Below, piece by piece: positions 38,501 through 45,700 of a stretch of 64,000 bases of DNA. The position numbers and the translations under genes were made by a program. The stretch comes from Antedon mediterranea (taxonomy: Eukaryota; Echinodermata; Crinoidea; Comatulida; Antedonidae), in contig NC_092672.1 of assembly GCF_964355755.1 (NCBI RefSeq), positions 20,702,501-20,766,500 of the forward strand, written 5' to 3'. The notes under the pieces were generated by a model, which searched no databases, had not been told where the DNA came from, and saw only the letters and a list, made by a program, of their open reading frames with translations. Positions within the stretch are counted from its first letter, which is position 1; the number at the start of each line of letters is the position of its first letter.

Positions 38501-41178
38501 ATAGGTGAGTAACATTAGATCATTAGGGACAGGTATAGGTGAGTAACATTAGATCATTAGGGACAGGTATAGGTGAGTAACATTAGATCATTAGGGCATT
38601 GTTACAACCACTTATGTAGTACCAGCTATAATAAAACTACTGCTAAGAGAGAAACATTAAAGATATCATATCATTTATTTCATTTGAACAAATACAAACA
38701 TGAAAACAAAACAAATGTAAATCAATGAGGCAGGATTACCTAAAATAACAGCGGAGAAGCCAAATAAGACATTCAAACATATTTAAAACATAATTAAAAA
38801 CACATTTTTTGTAAGAAAGTTAAAATTGCTGTATATGAATGACAAGATAGTTTAAATTGTATGAAGTTGAATGTATTACAGCAAAATCCACCACAGGTTA
38901 GCTAATTCTTTAAAATAATTAAAGCCGAACAAATCAGAATGGAATCATGCTAATGTTTCTTATAACTTTCAGAAACATCAAATTATCAACATTATTTTCT
39001 TTGATATTATTAATTTGAATACTATAATAACAATTTTCAAATAGTAGACAAAACTTTTCTACATAGGAAAAGTGGTCAAAATAATAACTAAAACATCCTT
39101 GAAAACAGATTGTGTGTATACTTCTAAAGACTGATCATTTGAAATAACTAAATAATTTATGAATATGATGAAAACACTTTTATTTATTATTAATTTTAAT
39201 TCCCTCGTCCAACCATCTTTCAATTTCTGTTCAATTATTAACTCACTCTCTGCTTCTCAAGCCTCCAGAATAGATCGGACCCATAACAAGTTCTTGCACT
39301 TTGTCGGCCCAGCAGCCATCCTGCCTCCTATTGTTTCCCCGACATCTAGGAGAGCAAGACAGGATTTGCACTTCCTGTATAAATGTCTTACTTCTAAGTT
39401 TGATTGTAATCTTGTTTCGTTGTTTTATTTTAATGTTCCTGTTTGTAATCTAATCTTCGTGGTAAACCCTTTCTTCGTGTTAAATTTTCTTTTGTCGATG
39501 TTTGTAAAAATGGTATTTTCTGTAGACTCTCGTCATTGTACAATTCATGTCTTTTAAAAAATAATTCTTTAGATATTTTTAACTGTAATTTTTCTCAATT
39601 TAAATGTATTATTAATGAAATTATTTAAATTTTCTTTTTTACATTTTTGTATATTTATATTGGCTCATATTTTATAGTTTAGTTATTTTATTTTTTTACA
39701 CTGTTGGTTTGAAATAAAGAATAAAGAAATTCAAAAGTTGAGGCCTTAAAATTATACAAAAAAATATGGAAACCGTCATCATTAATTACTGGTTTAGCTT
39801 TAAATTATTTTCCATATCAAGCCCAACTGTGTTAACATAGAGCCTGATTTATTCCTTTTCTCAATGCAACTAAACAAAAGGAAACATGCCTATGATTAAT
39901 ATGGTGAATTGTAGTCATTAAAAATAATTCTTTATTACAGAAACAAGTCCAAATCCACTGGAAAACAAGTTAAACAAGTTAAACTATGATCTCAGTGAAG
40001 TCTTTATGAAGAATAAGAGAAAATTCTTATTTTTGAGATGTTGTCTCTTTGATGAAGTAGATTTACAAGTCCTTGGCAATAAAGATTACAAAGCAAATGA
40101 TTATTTTAATGAACTCGCTGATAAAGGAAAGATCAAACCAACCGACGTCAACCTTCTGCGTGAAGTGGCAACACTATCAGAAATTAAACATGCTAAAGAT
40201 CTTGTAAAACAGTATATGAATGACAACAATGTACAAATTAGTAATCAACAGAAGTTGTCCCCATATAGAAAAAGATTGTGTAAGGCATTGGAACAGTTTA
40301 ACCCAATTGAGTTGAATAGAGTTACAGCTTGTTATCAATTGGAACAACCAACCATTTGGGATGTAACATTTTATTTAGAGAGCAAATCCAAATTGGTAGA
40401 TGAATCAGAAAGAGAGAAGTTTGCTGAGCTGCTTGGACCAATCCCAAATAAAATAATGTGTAAGTCAATTTGAGAGATTTCTTACCTTAAATCCACAGAT
40501 TGTAGGTCACGTAAATATTCTCCCACAATAACTGGCATCAAACCAGAATTTTTAGAAAATGGTAAAAATATATTGAGAATACATTGAGTTGCCCCCTCAT
40601 AATATAGAATGAATGCTGGACCATTAGATGTGGACCATTAGATGATGACCGTATGATACAAAATGATTTGTTGACACAGGTTAAGAACATAAAATAACAG
40701 GAATATTTTCACATCCTGACTTTTCTTTGTCACTAAGGTTCTTATACCGTTTACAACATTATAACGCTCTGTCTATACTATCAAACTTTATGTGACAAAA
40801 CAATGTGATGTGCAATTTTATGGACATGATGATGTCATATCACTTGCATATTTGGGAACATCACTAACATAGTTGGGCACATCACTACCATATTTGGACA
40901 CATCACACATTTTTGTTAAACTAATTTGATAGTGTAGACAGAGCTTACAACTGCCATTTGAGCAGGCAAATACTGTTTTATTACTATTTGTGTTATTTAT
41001 TCTTAATTATTTTATAGTAATGTTATTTATCATCATGTGTCAGGAAACTGTAAAAGGAGATTTTGTGCTAAAACAATTTATGTCATTGTGAGAAAGCTTG
41101 TTTAACTAAAGAAAGTGTATACCTTGTTTTAAACTTTCATTGTGATAATTTTTAGGCAACAAAGAAGATGATCATTGA
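12076..41178 (+). CDS. Ankyrin-death-ROCO-DED signalling protein (multi-exon, 5' incomplete)
   Basis: About 23 exons join in phase on the plus strand to give roughly 1,140 residues: 12076-12174, 13096-13212, 14429-14522, 15033-15068, 15472-15720, 16218-16383, 16922-17025, 17709-17827, 18254-18367, 18769-18935, 19653-19742, 20288-20446, 20794-21039, 21609-21794, 29073-29228, 29310-29591, 29840-29929, 31101-31317, 31484-31594, 38020-38064, 38216-38260, 39941-40459 and 41156-41178 (stop TGA). Each boundary has AG and GT and codon phase agrees across every junction. Domain order is ankyrin, death domain, Roc GTPase, COR, Cys/His segment, acidic linker, DED-like. ROCO proteins (LRRK, DAPK1, MFHAS1) are GTP-dependent scaffolds, and death-fold domains assemble apoptotic or innate immune complexes. 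The start codon is not seen and further exons may be hidden, especially in the 7.3-kb and 6.4-kb introns. The closest named human proteins are DAPK1 and MFHAS1, but neither has this order. Confidence 0.85.
15472..15720 (+). CDS. Death domain exon of the ROCO gene
   Basis: A single exon encodes about 83 residues that fit the six-helix death domain: ELIYIANNAFNKWELIAANL (helices 1-2, with the conserved W-x-x-x-A-x-x-LG pattern), then ENINSFELPDN, then ERTYDMLNAWAAK, and finally MRSELVAALRKAGENDVADK (helices 5-6). This matches the family consensus YxMLxxW...LxxALxxxGxxDxAxxL. Death domains self-associate or pair with other death domains in Fas, TNF receptor, IRAK or PIDD type complexes. Placement before the Roc domain is unlike DAPK1, whose death domain is C-terminal. 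The phase-1 boundaries on both sides make the domain a portable cassette. Confidence 0.9.
16218..20446 (+). CDS. Roc (Ras of complex) GTPase exons
   Basis: Exons 16218-16383, 16922-17025, 17709-17827, 18254-18367, 18769-18935, 19653-19742 and 20288-20446 encode the GTPase. G1 is GLENVGKTS (about 16330-16356). FNPLHIITDAM follows in the next exon. G3/switch II is WDFGGQPIYHVIQR, the form typical of Roc domains. The next strands are MVSYAVVCVVFNMNEG and ILLIGTHYESL. The G4 site reads THYE where Roc proteins usually have THxD, so nucleotide specificity may be altered. Between G1 and G3 two exons insert a low-complexity linker with related words PSKQETKSG and TSKQEAKSG, probably an old duplication. 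Exon 17709 has two in-frame acceptors (17709 or 17715). Confidence 0.9.
17225..17342 (-). mobile_element. tRNA-derived SINE fragment
   Basis: On the minus strand the segment reads GTGGCTTGGTGGTTATGATG (A-box-like, RRYNNRRYGG) and then CCTGGGTTCAAGTCATG, which contains a B box close to GGTTCGANTCC. Spacing fits a tRNA head. It lies in the intron between exons 16922-17025 and 17709-17827. No tail is obvious. Confidence 0.65.
19835..20175 (+). repeat. About 58-bp tandem array (6 copies) in Roc intron
   Basis: Six imperfect copies of a unit containing GCAGATGCCTGATATATGAT and TTCCACTTCCATGATAGTG, with small indels. The array is intronic, between exons 19653-19742 and 20288-20446. It gives a fortuitous open frame on the minus strand. 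Confidence 0.85.
20794..29591 (+). CDS. COR domain exons
   Basis: Exons 20794-21039, 21609-21794, 29073-29228 and 29310-29591 follow the Roc part in phase. They read VKEIENTIWEALKGKPYWD, then LPIKWLQVMQEIQQL, then NYKVLLEYLHDIGEILFYPD (the hallmark L-x-x-LHxxGxxLxxxD of COR), IIVIDLMGVVNKF, FKQLWSDLNEGKLDQRLLQH, and the COR-B part NGGRMFYVLSRLKPQ ... DGYLPDDLFQRVATKF. COR dimerises ROCO proteins and couples dimerisation to the GTPase cycle. A 7.3-kb intron (21795-29072) full of mobile elements splits the domain. An additional small exon could be hidden in it, because phases agree but the alignment between IDP and ESFKQLW is short. Confidence 0.88.
22025..22540 (+). repeat. Composite tandem array with inverted-repeat units
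   Basis: The left half has units of about 33 bp (ACCCCTATTAAGTGGACACC); the right half has four to five 74-bp units. Each 74-bp unit starts with CCCCTATTAAAGAGGAC and ends with GATCCCTTTAATAGAGG, which are near reverse complements, so each unit can fold into a hairpin. The shorter unit looks like a truncated form of the longer one. Intronic in the COR region. Confidence 0.85.
23560..25200 (+). repeat. Repeat family with a tandem 341-bp duplication
   Basis: A TTTG microsatellite (about 23566-23600) opens a family member that includes GCCGGCGAGCAGTCTTAAAG and TTTTCTCGAGAACTACTTG. The same words recur at about 24720 and 25060, and the block 24482-24815 is followed directly by a second copy starting near 24823 (unit about 341 bp). 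This is probably one repeat family present as three copies, two of them in tandem. No coding domain is seen. Confidence 0.8.
26854..27842. mobile_element. Inner inverted-repeat element with paired NotI-type sites
   Basis: Inside the larger TIR element a second pair of inverted repeats of roughly 90 bp is found. The left arm starts GGTCCAAGCGGCCGCC at 26856 and runs through TTTGTATGGAACGCCGTGTG. The right arm is its near reverse complement ending at 27840. Each arm carries two GCGGCCGC octamers (26863, 26879 and 27810, 27826). It is either a nested insertion or a subterminal structure of the host element. No clear target duplication is seen. Confidence 0.65.
27022..27412 (+). repeat. Tandem array of about 73 bp, 5 copies
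   Basis: Units contain GAGATATAAAGATTCGGCAA and TACCGTACGTAAATTATTGC with variable CAATACTGTA spacers. The array lies wholly between the arms of the inner inverted-repeat element and is probably its internal minisatellite. Confidence 0.85.
29840..31594 (+). CDS. Post-COR exons with Cys/His motif and polar linker
   Basis: Exons 29840-29929 (acidic, SGSSSPEDDDPQP), 31101-31317 and 31484-31594. The middle exon reads VEVKMYIRCACSNSEHTHMQ and later KFDKDVLPCRSRGMDVKRYR; the clustered C-x-C and H-x-H residues could bind a metal. The last exon is Ser/Thr-rich with basic KRK. Similar Cys-bearing segments follow COR in some MFHAS1-like proteins, but I cannot assign a named domain. Splice phases are 0, 0, 1 and 1. 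Confidence 0.75.
30085..30370 (+). mobile_element. tRNA-derived SINE with ATT tail
   Basis: The head reads GTGTGGCGCAGTG (A box region) and GATCGTGGGTTCAAAACG (B box). The body contains GGAAAGACACTTACTTACG and CTCCACCCAAGTGTACCAATG, and the 3' end reads GGCGCTTTATAAATCTAGG followed by ATT repeats. The architecture (tRNA head, conserved central part, short tandem tail) is that of a complete SINE. It lies in the intron after exon 29840-29929. Confidence 0.8.
30520..31086 (+). repeat. ACCTCCGCC...GGCGGAGGT interspersed repeat
   Basis: The segment begins ATTACCTCCGCCAAGGAGG and ends TAGGCGGAGGTTTGTACTC, so it is bounded by short inverted ends. Inside are two copies of TTTTTATCCGATTCTCACCAA (30638 and about 30773) and, on the minus strand at 30890-30960, a tRNA-like stretch with GGTTCAAGTCC. 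It ends 15 bp before exon 31101. It looks like a non-autonomous repeat that has acquired or contains a tRNA-like part. The superfamily is unknown. Confidence 0.6.
32300..33110. repeat. Repeats with ATGGCCGCC words and a hairpin
   Basis: Two related blocks (about 32310 and 32690) share CAATAAATGT-CCATATTGGACAAAGTAA. At 32948-32971 and 32987-33009 are inverted arms of about 23 bp (ATGGTGATTAACACAAA...TAGCG) with a loop of about 15 bases. The word ATGGCCGCC or its complement recurs here and at 35070 and 35230. These look like fragments of one interspersed family in the 6.4-kb intron. Confidence 0.55.
33200..34700. other. Unrecognised segment with scattered open frames
   Basis: This intronic stretch is less AT-rich than its surroundings and has open frames on both strands (33895-34227 minus, 33975-34295 plus), but neither shows a domain I know. 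A perfect short hairpin, CAGGGAGGTGTTATACCTCCCTG, sits at about 33997-34020. It may be a decayed mobile element; I cannot name it. Confidence 0.35.
35433..36280 (-). mobile_element. Ty3/gypsy-type 3' end: pol tail, PPT and LTR
   Basis: On the minus strand an open stretch (about 36275-36015) reads RCSRDSYAEFNDSSVSD and later ETAEGPRRSRRLQGRSP, like the charged tail after integrase in gypsy-type pol. After its stop comes a purine tract, GCAGGGGAG, directly followed by TGTGACAGGGGGATCC, the expected polypurine tract and LTR start (35933 downward). A possible other LTR edge is CTGTAACA on the minus strand at 35433-35440, which pairs with TGTGACAG, giving an LTR of about 500 bp. The left LTR, gag and most of pol are missing. 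Superfamily assignment is inference. Confidence 0.5.
36925..37375 (+). mobile_element. SINE with 5S-rRNA head and tRNA-like second head
   Basis: Bases 36925-37038 closely resemble 5S rRNA: TATACGGCCATACTGCG at the start, then CACCGGTTCTCGTCAGATCA, AAGCAACGTTGGGCCCGG (A box region), GGATGGGAGACCG (C box) and GGGTGCTGTATA at the end. Directly after comes a tRNA-like part, AGTGATGGTGTAATGG (A box) and CATGGGTTCGAGG (B box), then a body with TTCGGATGGGACGTAAAGCC and GCACGTTAAAGAACTTGG. Chimeric 5S-tRNA SINEs are known (AmnSINE1 in amniotes). The 5S part is complete enough to be mistaken for a gene, but its substitutions and the SINE body argue against that. Confidence 0.85.
37685..37945 (+). repeat. 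Direct duplication, about 121-bp unit
   Basis: The block AACTGACATAGACCATTTTA ... ACCCACTAGACTAGACTC ... TCTGATGCAT starting near 37690 is repeated at about 37810, with a third partial start near 37927. It is intronic, just upstream of the duplicated small exons, and belongs to the same zone of local duplication. Confidence 0.8.
38020..38260 (+). CDS. Two paralogous 45-bp exons of the ROCO gene
   Basis: Exons 38020-38064 and 38216-38260 encode DTQTAAPLATSSLGT and DAPIAAPFAASSLGT. Both are 45 bp with phase 1 at each end, so either can be skipped or repeated without shifting the frame. The upstream intron pieces are also alike (TCTTGATTATGACTAAT), showing that about 196 bp was duplicated as a unit. 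They extend a flexible Ala/Ser-rich linker before the DED-like exon. The reading depends on splice-site inspection only. Confidence 0.7.
38261..38600 (+). repeat. 34-bp array carrying repeated splice donors (10 copies)
   Basis: Starting exactly at the end of exon 38216-38260, a 34-bp unit containing the exon end ATCATTAGGGACAG and the intron start GTATAGGTGAGTAACATTAG is repeated about ten times (38261-38594). Every copy carries two donor-like sites, CAG|GTATAG and TAG|GTGAGT. Reading through the first donor gives GGT ATA GGT GAG TAA, so use of any later donor would add a stop. Confidence 0.9.
39159..39735 (+). pseudogene. LINE RT C-terminal fragment with 3' tail
   Basis: The frame around 39220-39440 reads ASRIDRTHNKFLHFVGP and then RRARQDLHFLYKCLTSKFDC, matching the end of CR1/L2-type ORF2 (RxxxDLxFLYKxLxxxxDCxxLL). 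After frameshifts it ends near 39712-39730 with AATAAAGAATAAAG, a short tandem tail. It lies in the intron before exon 39941 and is a 5'-truncated copy. Confidence 0.75.
39941..40459 (+). CDS. Death-effector-like exon of the ROCO gene
   Basis: A single 519-bp exon, the longest in the gene, encodes about 173 residues. The first part reads YDLSEVFMKNKRKFLFLRCC, then DYFNELADKGKIKPTDVNLL and AKDLVKQYM. Amphipathic helices, an F/L-rich second helix and ELxxKGxIxxxDxxLLxE match the death-effector domain pattern. The second part, LSPYRKRLCKALEQFNPIEL followed by TFYLESKSKLVDESEREKF, has the same helix spacing and could be a second, diverged death-fold. Tandem DEDs occur in caspase-8 and FLIP. The exon ends at a good donor (T|GTAAGT) and is absent from DAPK1, LRRK and MFHAS1. 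DED is a by-eye call; pyrin or CARD is possible. Confidence 0.65.
41156..41178 (+). CDS. Terminal exon of the ROCO gene
   Basis: After TTTTTAG at 41149-41155, joining to exon 39941-40459 in phase gives C-NKEDDH and the stop TGA at 41176-41178. If the donor at 40460 is not used, translation stops at TGA 40471-40473 after only four more codons, so either reading gives nearly the same C-terminus. The stop falls at the very start of the minisatellite, which would form the 3' untranslated region. Confidence 0.55.
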
Positions 41179-41179
41179 G

Positions 41180-41775
41180 GCAACACTGAATACACCATTG
41201 AAGAACCATTGAGGCACCACTGAGACACCATTACGGCAACACTGAAGACACTATTGAAGATGCCTTTGAAGAACCACTGAGACACCATTGCGGCAACACT
41301 GACGACAATATTGATGATGCCACTGAGGAACCATTGAGGCACCACTGAGACACCATTGCATCAACACTGAAGACACTATTGAAGATGCCATTGAGGAACC
41401 TTTGAGGAACCTTTGAGGCACCACTGAGACACCACTGAGACACTATTGAAGATGCCATTGAGGAACCTTTGAGGCACCACTGAGACACCATTGAAGATGA
41501 CATTGAGGAACCTTGAGGCACAACTGAGACACCATGTAGCACCACTGAGCCACCATTGAGGCAGCATTGACACACAATTGGGACATCACTGAGCCACCAT
41601 TGAAACACCACTGATACACCATTGAGGCACCACTGGGGCACCACTGACACACACTTGAGACATCACTGAGTCACCATTGAAACACAACTGAGCAACCGTT
41701 GAGGCACCACTGAGCCACCATTAAGGCACCACTGATACACCGTTGAGGCACCACTGAAGAACCATTGAGATAGCA
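41180..41775 (+). repeat. 12-bp-based minisatellite in the 3' UTR
   Basis: About 600 bp of imperfect units of the type CACCATTGAGGCACCACTGAG, with substitutions and small indels. The unit length is near 12 or a multiple. It generates long but meaningless minus-strand frames rich in WCLNG words. It starts right at the presumed stop codon of the ROCO gene and ends before its poly-A signal. Confidence 0.9.
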
Positions 41776-41916
41776 TTAAGTATGTGAAGCCAACCAAGTG
41801 AAGGCAAGTTACGAGTGGATAGAGATATAATAGAGTAATATTAAAATTATTGTCATAATGATAAACAAAATATGATAATATCAAGGAAGTTGGTGATAAA
41901 GATGACATTGACGTTG

Positions 41917-41922
41917 AATAAA
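41917..41922 (+). terminator. Poly-A signal AATAAA of the ROCO gene
   Basis: AATAAA lies 740 bp after the presumed stop and 20-30 bp upstream of a TG/T-rich stretch. It is the first clear signal downstream of the minisatellite on the plus strand and is therefore the likely 3' end. Confidence 0.5.
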
Positions 41923-42702
41923 TGTTTACTTTAGGACAGTATATGAATGATTTTTTTTTTTTTATTAAATGGGAAGAATATTTTCTGCCTCGTTAAATAG
42001 AACATATACCCGTTCCAGTCCATAAATATTCATTATTTTGTATAATGTTTACTGAATGTAAACTGTAAATTTTAATTCATTCCTTAATTCAGGGTTCGTA
42101 CACCTGTGAGCTAGTAAAATTCCAGGACATTTCAAGGACATTCAATGTCAACATTTTAAAATTTCAAGGACATTATTATACCTAAATATTAAGTTCAACA
42201 GATTAATAAAAAAAATGAATTCGTAGTTACGATGTTTTTCAGAAATTCAAGTACTAACTGTAGCCACTAAAAAAACATACAGTACTGAAAACATAGGCGT
42301 GGGAAATCGAGTAAAATGACACGTAACGGTAGTAAAGCGTAAAGAGTTGTAACAACTCCCTGGTAAAGCCTTTGTGGAACCGCGCCAGACTTCCGCGCCT
42401 ATCGAGGGTAGTCACGGCGTGTATTGAACAAAGGCTGATGTTTCCATAGTCACTGCACTGTCGACGATATTTGGTAATTTGATACTACTATAGGATGACG
42501 TTCTACAATTCGTTCGGAATTCGGAGTTTAAATGCCGTTTCTGTATATCGTATGTTTTTTTTAGAAGGTATAAATAAAAGAAATCAAACCATATTCTAAT
42601 TCACTCTGAACTTTATTCAAAACGATCATAAACACATGAGATTTTTACATTGTTTATTTTTTACAACTTAGCAATTTCTGCTAATTTAATCTACACAATA
42701 AC

Positions 42703-45700
42703 CTAGCTATTTTTGATTTCCTCTAATTTATGTCTAATGTCTTCCTCTAGTTGAGCTAATTGCTCTTTTTTTTCAGAAGCGGTTCTACGCAAGCTATTAG
42801 CTTTGGCAATGAGGGTAAGACTACCTTTACTTTCAGCTTGATCGGAAAACTTTGCAGACGATTTTTCTAAACCCATAATATCAGCAATACATCGTTTTTT
42901 GGCTTTCTTTAAGTTATCTAACTCATCGATCGTCGATTTTCTCTTAATAGCCTTTGAAGATTCTGCCGCTTTACGTTTTTCATTATCAAGATGGAGATTA
43001 TAGCGTTGCCTAGCCCCACTCACAGAAGTAATTAATTGGGGCGTTATCTTTACAGACAAAACACCACCAACTGAAGCTATGTGACCGCATACAACGCGCT
43101 TCGAAACATATGTACTCTCTGACATATTGACAGCCGCTACCTCCTTGTTTACACTAAAACCTCTCTCAACAGTCGCCTGGCCATGGGAAAGCATTAGAAT
43201 CAATTTTACTACCCCCTAGAATGCGTGATACTTAGTGGTTTTGCTAAGGGGGTCATAGTAAAATTCGTCAATTCTACATTTAGGATCGTATTCAGTGAAA
43301 TCTGATAAATTATTTAACACAACAAAATCATAGAATTCGTTTGCCTGATTAACAATTTCATCACACATGTCATGGTTGATTTTTTGGTTGTCTGCTAATA
43401 TGTTTAATACAGCCTTTAGTCTACCAACATTAAGAGATCGCGCATTACCACTTAAACAAAAATTTCTTGGATCGAGAAATTTCGCTTTTTGAACGATTCT
43501 GAAACCAAGTGGGCATTTAGATAGCACTTTCTTAACAATTGTAAGAACCATGGTCTTACACTCATTTTTAAACGTGAGTTCTTGTAACTCGGACACCTTC
43601 TTTTTCTTGATCAACTCCTTTATATGCTCTGAAGCTAATATTCCACAGTCTACTTTGTTAGCAAGTAAATGGTTTTTCGTTTCATCTATATTAAAGTTAG
43701 TGAAACTTTGGCCATTCACGAGCCCGGAAAGGACGTCTGGTTTAATGACCAATCTCAATAGCCCTCTCAAACATGCCACTAGATCTTTCTCAAGAAACGG
43801 TATCATTGGTTGATCTGTTTGATATTTTTAAAGAAACGTTTCCATTTGTGTGGCCACCATCACAAAAAAGTGCATTCTGGGCACCGTAAATAAGTCTACT
43901 GAAGCAGCCTTCAGAGTGTCATACGACTTTGTTTTTGGGTCATTTATTTTCTTTTCGGTCACCTGCTTGATGTACGTTTTAAGGTGCGGAAAAACACTGA
44001 GAAACCGCTTCGCAACTGCAGCATTCTCCACCCATCTGTGTTTACAAAACTTAAGGCCAAACACATGTGTGCCAGTAGCGTTCTCAAAATCTTCCCGACG
44101 AGCAGGGGTGTCTTTGAACAGTATTTGTAAACTAGACAGTATGTCGTAGACCTTCCAATCAATTGACTGCACACCACTTTGAAACCCATTGTGCATTACA
44201 TGAAGGCCACACGACCCAATGTTGAGAACTGATGTATTGTAATTCGTCTTTATATCGGCAGAGAGAAGTTTATAAAACTTCCAATTGACGTTTGGACCAT
44301 CCATACCGATTTGAAGTAATTTTGCGAGATTTAGTTTGTCTGCACATATCTTAAAATCGGTGACGGACTTTCTCAGCAGTAGCATGACCCATGAATGTAC
44401 TATCAAAGAATCTAGTTTCCACGTGGTTGTTAGCCCAAAATCGGACATGGATATCCATTTGCTTTAGTTGTGTACCTTTGTTTAGACTTTCATCAAATAG
44501 TAGAACGTAATCTGACTCATCCGTAACACGTTTCAGAAGTAATGACCTAAAATGAACAAAACTTAGACTAAAAACATTTGTTTTTCATACTCACCAGGCT
44601 CAATACAGAAATGCCTATTACAATTATTTATTTAATCTAAATTGTAGGCCTATATCAATCGATATCAAACAAAACTTACCTAAAATATGGCGCTAACCCA
44701 TAATTAACAACATAAGCAGACTTTTTTTCACCACAACTAAATTTTGCAGCTATTCCACTATCTGGAAACATCGCCTGGAATACTTCATTTATTTCATCCA
44801 TCGACTTGTTCGAATAGTGCCGGTTAGTCATGAATAAGGCCCACAATATTTCTGCTTTACGAATCTCCTCACTACTACCATGGATTAAAGAATAGAAGGA
44901 TATGCATCGACGTGAGATCAAGGGTTCCTTGACTCTCGCCGACAGACCGCGGACCGCCCACAATGTTACAATTTAATTAACCGCATGGTAACAACGAAAC
45001 GGTCGCGTGCCTAATATATTGTTTACTGCACATGTGCAACGACATTTAACCTTGTTGACTACGCTTCTTTCGCGCGTTCTTTGTTGCACTGTATGTATTC
45101 ATACATATTTGAACAGTATAATCAGCAGTGGCGTAACGGCTATGTGCGCTCACTGGCTAAACCGAAGCTTGGGGCCCATGAGCAGTGCCCAGAGGAACAG
45201 GCATAAAATATGTCGAAAAATGCTAAAAACGTCCAAGGCCTCGATCTTTGAAACTTGGAGGGCCACTTATGTTTCCTAAACAAGTGGCTTCAGGCCTCTG
45301 CCTCACGCCCGGGCCTCACGCCACTAGTTATTAAATTACATTGTATGTTATTGTGAAGACCCTAGTGTAGGCCTACTTCATCAATATACCAGATAAAAAC
45401 AATACTATATTGTTATTGGCTTAGAATTGTAGATGCTATAATTGTAATTAGTATAGGTTTCTGCCGCGATTGATCTACGCTAATGTTTTTATGACATTAA
45501 AGTAGCATTTTATGACCTGTAGTAGCCCTACATCTGAGACAATAACTATTTATTTGTTGTCTCAGCCTACATACATGTAAAATTACAAAATCAGCAAGGA
45601 TACTAGGCCTAGGCCTTCTAGGCTTACTAGTAAACCATATGATTTGCCGACATTGATGCTGCCTAGGTAGGCCTAGGCTAATCTTAAGTGTAGTAGATAC

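Noticed and set aside
39159-39557. 132-residue frame as a host gene
   Set aside because: Its only recognisable part is the C-terminal end of a LINE ORF2; the rest is T-rich tail.
41231-41908. Long minus-strand frames rich in QWCLNG/VSVV words
   Set aside because: They are translations of the 12-bp minisatellite; the periodic protein is a by-product of the DNA repeat.
43550-44149. Plus-strand frames over the hAT region
   Set aside because: They are shadows of the minus-strand transposase, which has the real motifs.
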